Shown: in pieces, positions 33,044 through 41,654 of the stretch
Layout of the letters: every line of letters begins with the position of its first letter
How positions within the stretch are numbered: position 1 is the first letter of the stretch
NCBI RefSeq assembly: GCF_013415885.1
Contig: NZ_CP058910.1
Span: 806,001-870,000, forward strand
Length of the DNA stretch: 64,000 nucleotides
Direction of reading: 5' to 3'
From: Halosimplex rubrum
Lineage (GTDB): Archaea; Halobacteriota; Halobacteria; Halobacteriales; Haloarculaceae
Made by a program: the position numbers and the translations under genes
The notes under the pieces: generated by a model
Database searches by the model: none
What the model saw: only the letters and a program-made list of their open reading frames with translations
Told to the model about the DNA's origin: nothing

Positions 33044-34285
33044 ATGTCGGGCTCCGACACCTACACGCGGTGGGCGGTCCTCGCGGCGGGCGAGGGCGGC
33101 GGGCGCATCGCCTCGAACCTCTTCGGCCGCGCGGACAACCCGGGGATCGACGACCGTATCCTGGTGATGAACACCAACCGCGCGGACATCCGCAACACCA
33201 TCGACCGGATGGAGGCCGAGACGACGATCGACACGGAGTCGATCGAGCTGAACCACACGGTCACCTTCGGCGACCTCGACGGGGTCGGGAACTACTTCCC
33301 CGGCGGCGAGGCCTGCGCCGAGGCGGACCTGGACCGCATCATCGAGCAGCTCGACGCCGCCGAGGTGGAGAACGCCGACGCGTTCCTGTACGTCACGACG
33401 CTGGGCGGCGGGACCGGCAACGGGTCGGTGCCGTATCTCATCAACAGCCTGAAATCGAACCCGCCGTCGGCCGCGCTCGACGACACGATCCACGTGGCGC
33501 TGGCGGCCTGGCCGTACAGCCACGAGGGCGGCCAGCGACACTTCAACGCGGTCTGCGGGCTCTCGCGGCTCCTCCGGTGGTACGACGGCAGCCAGAACGC
33601 CGACATGGTCGTGCTCATCTCGAACTCTCACATCGCGGACGACGCCGGGTTCGAGGATGTGGTCGACCCGGACGGGGACCGGTACTCGACGGTCAACGAG
33701 ATGGCGATCAGCGCGATGGACCTCATGATCGGCGCGGGCCGCGAGACACGCGGGGTCGTCGACGTGAGCGACTACGTGACCTGGCCCTCGCGGCTCGACG
33801 CCTACCACTTCACGCCCGGCGTCGCGCTCGAACAGCCCTCGGTGTTCGAACTCGACCTGCTGTTCGACAAGGCCGCCGACAACGGGTTCGTCCCGCTGGA
33901 CCCGACGACCTCGCGCGTGGTCTACGGGATCGTCCGCGCACCGACTCACCTCGTCGAGCAGGGCGAGTACAGCGAGGCCGAGCTCGACGCGGCGCTCCAC
34001 GAGTGGCTCGACGCCAACGGGTACGACGACATCGTCCACCGGATGACGACGCTGACGCCCGTCGACCGGCGCGATGACACCCTCGACGTCCTGCTCATGT
34101 TCGGCGGCTTCGACCTCGACCCGCTGCTCTCGGAGTCACGCACCTCCTTCGACGCGATCATGGAACAGGCGACCGAGCGCGGCATCCAGTCGGACGTGGA
34201 CACGCCCGGCGAGGAGTTCTCGACGGATCGCTTCCGGGCGATCCGGCGTAACCTCGAGGACTATCTCTCGGCGAGCAGGGGGTGA
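33044..34285 (+). CDS. Divergent FtsZ/tubulin-superfamily GTPase (island gene H)
   Basis: The 413-residue protein begins directly after gene G. It has AAGEGGGRIASNLF at the first loop, MNTNRADI at the position where FtsZ has its NTD motif, the T4 signature LGGGTGNGSVP (about 119-129) and VVDVSDYVTW at the T7 region, where two Asp fit the D-x-x-D catalytic pattern. The T6 region reads ISNSHIADD, unlike the DNQRL of its paralogues. It is a probable GTP-binding polymer subunit. Its stop overlaps a possible GTG, but the next gene more likely starts 6 bases further on. Confidence 0.87.
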   Translation: MSGSDTYTRWAVLAAGEGGGRIASNLFGRADNPGIDDRILVMNTNRADIRNTIDRMEAETTIDTESIELNHTVTFGDLDGVGNYFPGGEACAEADLDRIIEQLDAAEVENADAFLYVTTLGGGTGNGSVPYLINSLKSNPPSAALDDTIHVALAAWPYSHEGGQRHFNAVCGLSRLLRWYDGSQNADMVVLISNSHIADDAGFEDVVDPDGDRYSTVNEMAISAMDLMIGAGRETRGVVDVSDYVTWPSRLDAYHFTPGVALEQPSVFELDLLFDKAADNGFVPLDPTTSRVVYGIVRAPTHLVEQGEYSEAELDAALHEWLDANGYDDIVHRMTTLTPVDRRDDTLDVLLMFGGFDLDPLLSESRTSFDAIMEQATERGIQSDVDTPGEEFSTDRFRAIRRNLEDYLSASRG

Positions 34286-34286
34286 T
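34277..34286 (+). promoter_or_regulatory. Strong Shine-Dalgarno site for gene I
   Basis: AGGGGGTGAT matches the ideal AGGAGGTGAT at 9 of 10 positions and ends 4 bases before the ATG at 34291, which decides for that start over the GTG at 34282. Confidence 0.55.
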
Positions 34287-34290
34287 CCCG

Positions 34291-37200
34291 ATGAGGACAC
34301 AACACCTCCGGACGGCGACGCGCGCGACAGCGACCGCCGCGCTCGTCGCCGTCGCCATCTTGGCGCTGGCTACCGGGGGCGCCGCCGCGGCCGAGGGCGA
34401 CGCCGCGGGACAGTCGGCGGTCGCCGCGGCGACGGCGCCGGGCGGCCCCGCCGCTACCGGTCCGAGCGCCTCGGTCGCCGCGGCGAACGTAACGGCGAAC
34501 CGCACCGGTCCCGACAACGTGACGATCAGCGTCCAACAGGGCCTGTTCCCGCCGAACACGAGTGCCGCCAACGCGACGGTCACGCTCTCGGCGCCGGGGC
34601 GGGACGCGACCGACCCCTACCCGGCCAGCGGGACGCAGTCGGGCGCGTTCGTCTACCGCGTTCCGCTCGCCGACCTCTCGACGGCGGCTCGGGACCTCGG
34701 CTCGGCGACGGTCGCGGTCACGCCCGGCACGCCCAACGCCACCGCCCACGAGGTGTCGCTCGACCTCCGGTCGCTCTCGTTCGGGTCGGCGGACAACGCG
34801 ACGCTCAACGAGTCGACGCTCAGCGTCCCCGTCGACCGATCGCTTGGCGTCGTCGACGGGGCGGCCATCGCGGTCTCGGCGGGGTTCAGCGAGTCGGGGC
34901 CGGTCACTCAGTGGACCGCCCACCTCGACGGGAACGGGACGGGCCGTCTCACCGTCCCGCTGGCCCGGTTCAACCCGTCGCGGCTGCTCAACGAGACGCT
35001 CGCGCTGCAGCCCCAGTTCGGCTTCGAACCGGACGCGCAACTGGCGGTGAACCCGCGCGAGGCGGCGGGCGACGCGACCGTCAATCGAATCGCCGACGGT
35101 CTCGCGGTCCGCCACCCGCTCCTGTTCGAGAGCGTGCGGTACGCGGTCACCGTCGACACGACAGACCCGGACGGCAGCTACGTCCGCGCACACACGCCGG
35201 CTCAGCGCGGGCGTCTGGCGCTCCCCGGGCGGTTGCTCATCGGTGAGCAACGGCGGATCACCGTCGACGCCGCGGCACACTCGACGGCGGTCTTCTCGGT
35301 GACGCACACGGTGTCCCGGCCGGAACGCGTCGTCAACGGGACGGCGCTGAACGTCTCCGGACTCGTCCCGTCGGGGCTCCGCGCGGTCTGGGTCGACAAC
35401 GGAACGGCGGTGACCAAGCTCTCGAACTCGACGACCGAGCGCGGCGCGCTGGCGCTCCCGGCGGATCTCGTCGGGAACGGCGTGGAATCGGTGTTGCTCC
35501 AGGGCGAGACGCTCCAGCCGGTCGGGATCGCCGACGTGGTCGGCACGGCGAGCGCCCAGCAGACGGGCGCTGCCGACGGCGCGACCGCCGGGGCGACCGC
35601 CACCGGCACCGACGGGTCGAGCGGGACGACGACCGAAACCGCGACGGGGAACGCCACCGGGCTCGTCGGTGCCGGCACGACGGCGGCCGACCCGACGCTG
35701 GGTCTCTCAGCGCTCGCCGCGCCGCTGATCGCACTCGTGGTCGGCGTGCTCTGTTTCGGGATCGGGTACTTGCTCGAACAGAACGGAGACAGCGAACACG
35801 GCGCGACCGGCGGTCTCCTGGCGTTCTTCGCGGTGTTCGGAGCGGGGCTCGGCTACTGGCTTGGCGGGAGTTCCGCCAGCGGCGCCCTGCTGTTCGAACT
35901 CGCCGCGATCGCGGGCGGGGTGGTGTTCGGCGCCGCGTATCTGGGCGTCGGAGCCGTAACCCGGACGCGGCCGGCGAGTCAGCGCAACCAGCTAGCGGCC
36001 CTGCTCGTCGCGACGACCGTCCCACTGGCCGCTGCGGCACTGCTGGTCGCGTTCGCGTCGGATCTGTCGCTGCTCGCCGCCGGCGGCGCCTACAGCGCGG
36101 TCGCGGGCGGACTGGTCGGCGTCGCGGCGAACACGGCCGGCGGCGCGAGCGGCGAGGCGGCCGCCGCCGGTGCCGCGACGCGAACGGCGACCGTGACCGT
36201 CCGCCTCGTCGACGACCAACTCGATCGCCGGGTCCGCGACGCCGTCGAGGTGACCGTCACGCGCGCGTCGTCGTTTGATCCCCAGACCGAGCGGGAGCCG
36301 ACGAGCGACGGCACGGCGGCGTTCGACCTCTCGAAGGGGACCTACACCGTCGAGGCAACTTACGGCGGCCGCACGGAGTCGACGGAGATCCAGGTCGACC
36401 GGGACGACCGGTCGGTCGAACTCCGGTTTTCCCCGCGGGCGGTCGCGTTCGCGGTGCAGGACACCGACGAGCGGCCGCTCCCGGACGCCGACGTGACCGT
36501 CGTCGGCGACGACGGGTCGACGACGCGCCCGACCGACGCCGACGGACGGCTGTCGTTCGACGAGATCCCCGCCGGCGTCGACTCGCTGGACGTGAGCGTC
36601 TCCCGGCCTGGCTACGCCGAAAAGTCGCTGACGGTCTCCGTCGGCGGACAACGGACCGTGCCCGTCGAACTGGAGCCGCTCACGGGGACGTTACGGGCGA
36701 CCGCCACGCTCGACGGGCGACCCGTCGACGGCTTCTCGGTGACGGTCACGCCGGAGCGGGTCGACGCGGTCGGCGAGACCGACCGCGACGCGGAGACCGA
36801 CGGGAGCGGGCGGGCGCAGTTCGACGACCTCGCGGTCGGCGAGTACAGCGTCGGCGTGTCGCTCCCGCAGTCGCTCGACGGGTTCGGCACGACGGACGCG
36901 ACGGTCACCGTCGAGGAGGACCGGACAGCGACCGTCGACGTGCCGGTCGTCTTCGAATTCGACCTCTCGCGGGCCCAGCGGGACCGCGTGTCGGACGTAC
37001 GCGCGACGCTGGCGGACATCTCGAGCGCGTCGACCCGCGACACCGCGATCCCGGCCTACTACGCGAGCGTGGTCGAACGCGTCCTGGAGACCGCCGAGTC
37101 GATCCCCGATTCGGGGCACCCGTTCCTCGTCCACCGCACCGACCCGTCGGCGGTCGTCGACGCGTTGCTCGACGCGACGGAGGCCGCCGCCGACCAGATC

Positions 37201-37593
37201 GACGAGGCGATGGGGTCGAAACGCAACGTCGACCTGTTCTCGGCGTGCTCGGACCTGCCCGACGCCGACATCGAGTGGCAGGGATCGATCGCGGTCGACG
37301 ACACGCTCGCGCTCGCCGAGCGCGGCGTCGGCGAGCAGCGCGGCAGGTTCGCCGACCGGCTCGACACCGTCGACGAGGGCATCACCGACGAGCTCAGCGG
37401 ACTGGCGGAGATCAGCCCCGCCCGCGAGATGTGGGACAGCAGTCGAACGCTCGTCCGCGAGAGCACGGGCGTCGACACGACGGAACTCGACTCGGCCGCC
37501 GCGGTCGTCACCGCGGAGGCGCTGCTCGATGCCGTCGAACAGCTCTTCGAGCACGAACCGCTCCGCAAACGCATGAAACAAACCGTATTCTGA
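34291..37593 (+). CDS. Large envelope-spanning protein with Ig-like repeats (island gene I)
   Basis: The 1100-residue protein has a signal peptide (about 1-30), a beta-rich ectodomain to about 460 with many sequons (NVTA, NRTG, NTSA, NETL and others), four to six membrane helices (about 468-610), three carboxypeptidase-regulatory or Ig-like modules (about 630-880, for example PDADVTVVGDDGSTTRP and SFDEIPAGVDSLDVSVS), and a helical C-terminal region. It could connect the S-layer side with cytoplasmic filaments; the side of the Ig modules depends on the exact helix count. Preceded by GTPase gene H. Confidence 0.8.
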   Translation: MRTQHLRTATRATATAALVAVAILALATGGAAAAEGDAAGQSAVAAATAPGGPAATGPSASVAAANVTANRTGPDNVTISVQQGLFPPNTSAANATVTLSAPGRDATDPYPASGTQSGAFVYRVPLADLSTAARDLGSATVAVTPGTPNATAHEVSLDLRSLSFGSADNATLNESTLSVPVDRSLGVVDGAAIAVSAGFSESGPVTQWTAHLDGNGTGRLTVPLARFNPSRLLNETLALQPQFGFEPDAQLAVNPREAAGDATVNRIADGLAVRHPLLFESVRYAVTVDTTDPDGSYVRAHTPAQRGRLALPGRLLIGEQRRITVDAAAHSTAVFSVTHTVSRPERVVNGTALNVSGLVPSGLRAVWVDNGTAVTKLSNSTTERGALALPADLVGNGVESVLLQGETLQPVGIADVVGTASAQQTGAADGATAGATATGTDGSSGTTTETATGNATGLVGAGTTAADPTLGLSALAAPLIALVVGVLCFGIGYLLEQNGDSEHGATGGLLAFFAVFGAGLGYWLGGSSASGALLFELAAIAGGVVFGAAYLGVGAVTRTRPASQRNQLAALLVATTVPLAAAALLVAFASDLSLLAAGGAYSAVAGGLVGVAANTAGGASGEAAAAGAATRTATVTVRLVDDQLDRRVRDAVEVTVTRASSFDPQTEREPTSDGTAAFDLSKGTYTVEATYGGRTESTEIQVDRDDRSVELRFSPRAVAFAVQDTDERPLPDADVTVVGDDGSTTRPTDADGRLSFDEIPAGVDSLDVSVSRPGYAEKSLTVSVGGQRTVPVELEPLTGTLRATATLDGRPVDGFSVTVTPERVDAVGETDRDAETDGSGRAQFDDLAVGEYSVGVSLPQSLDGFGTTDATVTVEEDRTATVDVPVVFEFDLSRAQRDRVSDVRATLADISSASTRDTAIPAYYASVVERVLETAESIPDSGHPFLVHRTDPSAVVDALLDATEAAADQIDEAMGSKRNVDLFSACSDLPDADIEWQGSIAVDDTLALAERGVGEQRGRFADRLDTVDEGITDELSGLAEISPAREMWDSSRTLVRESTGVDTTELDSAAAVVTAEALLDAVEQLFEHEPLRKRMKQTVF

Positions 37594-37594
37594 T

Positions 37595-38629
37595 ATGAGC
37601 CGAACAGCCCAGATCGCACGAATCACGTTCGCTGCCGCCGCCGCGACCGCGCTGGTACTCGCCGGGGTCACGACACCGGTCGGCGCGGCCGCCGCCGACA
37701 GTCACGGGTCCGCCGCGCAGGCGGCCCAGCCAGAGACCCAGGAGGAGTATCTCGACCGGTTCCGGGCGCTCAACGGCACGGCGGCGTTCGCGCAGTATCA
37801 GGAACTGGAAGTGATCCGGTCGCAGGCCGTCCTCGAGGTACAGGTCGGCAACTTCACGGACACCAAACGCCAGCGGATGGGACGCGTCCTCGACCTGCTG
37901 GTCACCTTCCGCGAGGCGGTCGCGGCCCGTGCGAACGGGTCGAACGCGCGGAGCCTCGAACTCGGTAACGAGACGGACTCGATCACCGATTCGCTGCTCG
38001 AGACCGAGGGCGGCCGCCAGTACGCCGTCCTCGCGGACCTGGCGCTGGACCGCTTCTTCGAGCGCAACGGACAGGCGTTCCTCGAGCGGGCGGAGGGCAT
38101 CGAGCGGACGCCCGACCGCCTGACGGTCCTCGAGCGGTCGGCGACCGCGTTTCGCCGGGCCGGCGCGGCCGACCGCTTCTCTCAGATCACGCTGCGCATC
38201 GAGACGACCAGACAGCAGTACCGGTCGGATCTCGAGGAGATGAACGAATCCGCGGCCGTGACCGACGCGTTCCTCGCCTCGTGTGGCGGGTGTGACGCGC
38301 CCACCGAGGCGCTCCAGCGCCACCGGCTGAACGTGTTCGCGCTCTACTCCCAGTCGCTGCGTGCGGACATCGAGGCCCAGCGCGGCGAGACGCTCGCCGC
38401 GCGCCACGCGCTCAGCGATCGGACGGGGCAGTTCCAGTCGGAGACGGCGACCATCGACCGCTACCGCCAGACGCTGGCGGTCACCGGCGCGGGCGTCATC
38501 GTCGGGTTCGCCGTCGTCGTCGCGCTCGTCGGCGCGCTCGTCACCTGGCGCCTGATGCGCTGGCGCCGAGATCTGGTCGACGCACAGGCCGGCGACGTGG
38601 TCCTCGTGGGGGAGATCCTCCATGGCTAA
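37595..38629 (+). CDS. Secreted helical protein with C-terminal membrane anchor (island gene J)
   Basis: The ATG at 37595 lies 1 base after the previous stop. The 344-residue protein has a signal peptide (about 1-32), a mostly helical ectodomain with sequons (NGTA, NFTD, NETD, NESA) and a CGGC pair, one C-terminal membrane helix (about 295-320) and a basic cytoplasmic tail with RWRRDLVDAQAGDVVLVG. The tail ends in a short hydrophobic motif after GD, like the SGDFLV end of gene K, possibly a docking peptide. It overlaps gene K by 8 bases. Confidence 0.75.
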   Translation: MSRTAQIARITFAAAAATALVLAGVTTPVGAAAADSHGSAAQAAQPETQEEYLDRFRALNGTAAFAQYQELEVIRSQAVLEVQVGNFTDTKRQRMGRVLDLLVTFREAVAARANGSNARSLELGNETDSITDSLLETEGGRQYAVLADLALDRFFERNGQAFLERAEGIERTPDRLTVLERSATAFRRAGAADRFSQITLRIETTRQQYRSDLEEMNESAAVTDAFLASCGGCDAPTEALQRHRLNVFALYSQSLRADIEAQRGETLAARHALSDRTGQFQSETATIDRYRQTLAVTGAGVIVGFAVVVALVGALVTWRLMRWRRDLVDAQAGDVVLVGEILHG

Positions 38630-41510
38630 GCGCCACACGCGCGCCGCGGTCGCCCTCGTGGCCGTCGCGGTCGCGTGCGTCCTCGTCAGCGGCCCCGCGG
38701 CCGCCGGACCCCTCGGCCAGCCGACGACCGACGCTCCCGACCGGATCGAGCACTTCGAAGGGGCCGCGGAGGCGACCCCGGACCAGCACAGCCAGTCCGC
38801 GACGGACCGCGCGGCGGACGCCGCCGGGCCGGCCTCGACGAACGTTTCGGCGTCAACGTCGCTGCGGTCGACCGTTGACCTCGACGTCGAGCAGGCGCTG
38901 TCCGGCGACTCGGACTCGGACCGGGTCACCTTCTCGTTCCGCGTGAGTGGCAGCTCCAACATGTCGACGAGGGTGAGCGTCACGCCGTCACAGACGACCC
39001 GGTCGTACGGCGACGTCGAGTTCGAGTTCGTCGAGTGGTCCGACCAGAGCGGGGGCGGCTCGGGGACTAGCAGCAGCTGGACGGCGACGGGCGGCCACAC
39101 GTACCAGGTCACGTACGAGGTGAGCGCCAACAACGGCGCCACCGAGGGATCCTACTCGATCACCGCGACGGCGTCGAGCGGGCTCGGCGACCAGCACACC
39201 GAGCGGATCGTGGCGGACGTGGAGGTCAGGGAACCGGAGTTCGAGCAGCCGTCGGGCACCACCGAGGACATCCGCTTCGACGAGTCGACCGGAGACCGGG
39301 CGAACACGGAGACTCAGGTCGAGATCGGCAACGGCGGCGACGGGGTCATGGTCATCGACTCCGTCTCGGTCGGCGCGACGCCGCGCGGGATCGACGCGTC
39401 GGTCGCGAACGAGCCCGACCGGATCGGCGCGAATGGGAGGGACGGGATCGACCTCGACATCAGCGTCGACGACACCGTCGAGGAGGGCGACCACAGCTTC
39501 ACCGTCACGGCCAGCGACAACCTCGGGAACCGAGAGACCTACGAGGTGACCGTCAGAGTCGAGAAGGTCCCGGTCCTGAGCGCCGATTCGACCGTCATCT
39601 CGCTGGGGGAGGTCCTCGTCGGCGAGTCGACCGTGAAGTCGTTCACGCTCCGCGAAGCCGCCGGATACGAGTCGGTGTCGGACGTGGTGACGGAATTCGC
39701 CGAGCGCGACTCGCGGGGGAATCTGGCGTTCGGCGGGCTGGGTGAGACGACGATCTCGGCCGGCGAGAGCACCTCGCAGTCGGTGACGGTCCAGGTCGAC
39801 GAGGACGTCGAACAGGGCTCCCAGCTCCGGTGGGAAGTGAGCTTCGCCCCGCAGGACAACCGCGACGGCAACGCCCGCGTCGTGTTCACGGCGCAGGTCA
39901 TCTACCCGCCGTACTACGACGGCGTCTCCGTCGGCGGCGCCGACTTCGTCTTCGACAGGCCGCGTTCGGAGGTCACCTCGTACACCGAGACCACGACCAT
40001 GCAGGTCAGAAACGGCGGCGACCTCCCGATGAATATCGAGTCGGTCTCCCCCAGCGTCGACGCACCGGGGATCGACGCGACCGTCGTCGACCGTCCGGAC
40101 ACGATCCCCGCGCGCTCCTCGCGCACGTTCGGCGTCCGGATCGAGGCCCAACCCGAGGCGAGCGAGGGCGAGCACACGCTCTCGATGGACGTTCAGGCGG
40201 CCGAGCCCGGGTCGACGACGGTCTCGTCGACCGTCACCGTCGACCGCCAGGCGGACCTGGCCGTCGACCCCGGGAACCTCTCGGTCGGCGAGGTCATCGT
40301 GACCGAGCGGGCGTCGACGGCGACGGTGCTCTCGGAGCAGCTCGGTTACGAGTCGGTGCGTGACTTCGGATTCGAGCAGGTGTCCGGGCCCGACCGCGGG
40401 TGGATAACCGTCGTCGAGCGCCCGTCCACCATCGCTGCCGGCGAATCGGGGGAGGTGGTCCTCGCCGTCTCCTTCGACCCGAGCGCGACGCTCTACCGGA
40501 CCTACAACTGGACGTTCGCCGCGTCCGGCACCAACGTCGAGACCGAGCGGTTCACGGTGTCGGCCGTGCCGCGACCGATCGACTTCTCGCAAGTCAGAGA
40601 CGACCTCACCGCCCTCGAAGGCGAGGTCGAGGCGGGCGACGGGATGGTGACCGAGATGGACGGCGTGCTGGGAACGCTCGAAGAGAAGCTCCGGGCCGGG
40701 AACGCGCCGCGGTCGGACATCGTCGCCGTCAGCACGGCGGGCCGTAGCACCACGCTGTTCCTGCAGTCCGCCGAACAGGCGCGGACCGCGCTCGACGCCG
40801 GGAACCACTCGGCCGCTCAGCTCCACCTGACCCGGACGGCGGCCGCCTACCGCACGCTCGGCACGTACACCGACCGGATCTCGAACGACGAACTCGCCCA
40901 GCGAGCCGCCGGCGTCACCGAGCGCGCGGACGAGATCCTCGCCGCGCTCACCGACCGCCAGCTCTCGTACTACCGCGGCCGGCTCGAAGCCGAGAACACG
41001 ACGATGCTCGAACGCGCGCGGATCGAACGCGACCTCTCCAGGCTCGCCGCGCTCCGGGGCGACAGCGACCGGGCCGGCGAACTTCGCACCGAGGCCGACC
41101 GGGCGTTCTCGAACTACTCGACGCTCGTCGCCGAGGGCAACGAACGCCTCGAGGCCGGCCGGAGCCAGCGCGACGACCTCGACGAGTCGCTGTTCGTCTC
41201 GGCGCTCGGTCAGCGCGTCTTCTGGATCGGGAGCCTCGACCGCTTCGAGTCGGCGACGCGAGCGACCCTCTCCGAGTACGACACCGCCGAACAGCGGTTC
41301 CGCGCCGCCGGCGCTGTCGAACGCGCCGACAGCGCGGCCGCCGAGCGGGCGTCCCTCGCGGCGGCCTACGACGGGGCACGCACCGTCTCGCTCGGGATCG
41401 GCGCCGGCCTCGGACTGGTCTTCCTCGTCGTCGTCGTCCTCGAGAGCAGGGCGCTGTACCGGTACATCCAGGAGTCGCGCGCCGCAGTCAGCGGCGACTT
41501 CCTGGTCTGA
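38622..41510 (+). CDS. Large secreted Ig-repeat protein with membrane anchor (island gene K)
   Basis: The 962-residue protein has a signal peptide (about 1-28), several CARDB or Ig-like beta domains (about 70-640) and a helical region (about 650-920) before one membrane helix (about 925-945) and the tail YRYIQESRAAVSGDFLV. Two of the beta domains are related: each contains a SLGEVLVGES or SVGEVIVTER strand followed by GYESV. Sequons are present. This is the architecture of S-layer-associated surface proteins. It is the last gene of the plus operon and converges with gene P. Confidence 0.78.
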   Translation: MAKRHTRAAVALVAVAVACVLVSGPAAAGPLGQPTTDAPDRIEHFEGAAEATPDQHSQSATDRAADAAGPASTNVSASTSLRSTVDLDVEQALSGDSDSDRVTFSFRVSGSSNMSTRVSVTPSQTTRSYGDVEFEFVEWSDQSGGGSGTSSSWTATGGHTYQVTYEVSANNGATEGSYSITATASSGLGDQHTERIVADVEVREPEFEQPSGTTEDIRFDESTGDRANTETQVEIGNGGDGVMVIDSVSVGATPRGIDASVANEPDRIGANGRDGIDLDISVDDTVEEGDHSFTVTASDNLGNRETYEVTVRVEKVPVLSADSTVISLGEVLVGESTVKSFTLREAAGYESVSDVVTEFAERDSRGNLAFGGLGETTISAGESTSQSVTVQVDEDVEQGSQLRWEVSFAPQDNRDGNARVVFTAQVIYPPYYDGVSVGGADFVFDRPRSEVTSYTETTTMQVRNGGDLPMNIESVSPSVDAPGIDATVVDRPDTIPARSSRTFGVRIEAQPEASEGEHTLSMDVQAAEPGSTTVSSTVTVDRQADLAVDPGNLSVGEVIVTERASTATVLSEQLGYESVRDFGFEQVSGPDRGWITVVERPSTIAAGESGEVVLAVSFDPSATLYRTYNWTFAASGTNVETERFTVSAVPRPIDFSQVRDDLTALEGEVEAGDGMVTEMDGVLGTLEEKLRAGNAPRSDIVAVSTAGRSTTLFLQSAEQARTALDAGNHSAAQLHLTRTAAAYRTLGTYTDRISNDELAQRAAGVTERADEILAALTDRQLSYYRGRLEAENTTMLERARIERDLSRLAALRGDSDRAGELRTEADRAFSNYSTLVAEGNERLEAGRSQRDDLDESLFVSALGQRVFWIGSLDRFESATRATLSEYDTAEQRFRAAGAVERADSAAAERASLAAAYDGARTVSLGIGAGLGLVFLVVVVLESRALYRYIQESRAAVSGDFLV

Positions 41511-41654
41511 GAGCGGACCGCTTCCGGTCGGCCGACCCCGTCCGACGGGTGACTGTCGGGTTCGCCGCAACGCTTCCCCGTATCGACCGACCGCTCCGAG
41601 ACGACCCGCTGGAAGCGAAAAACGACGTGGCGCCCGCACCGTCGGCGGGTACGG

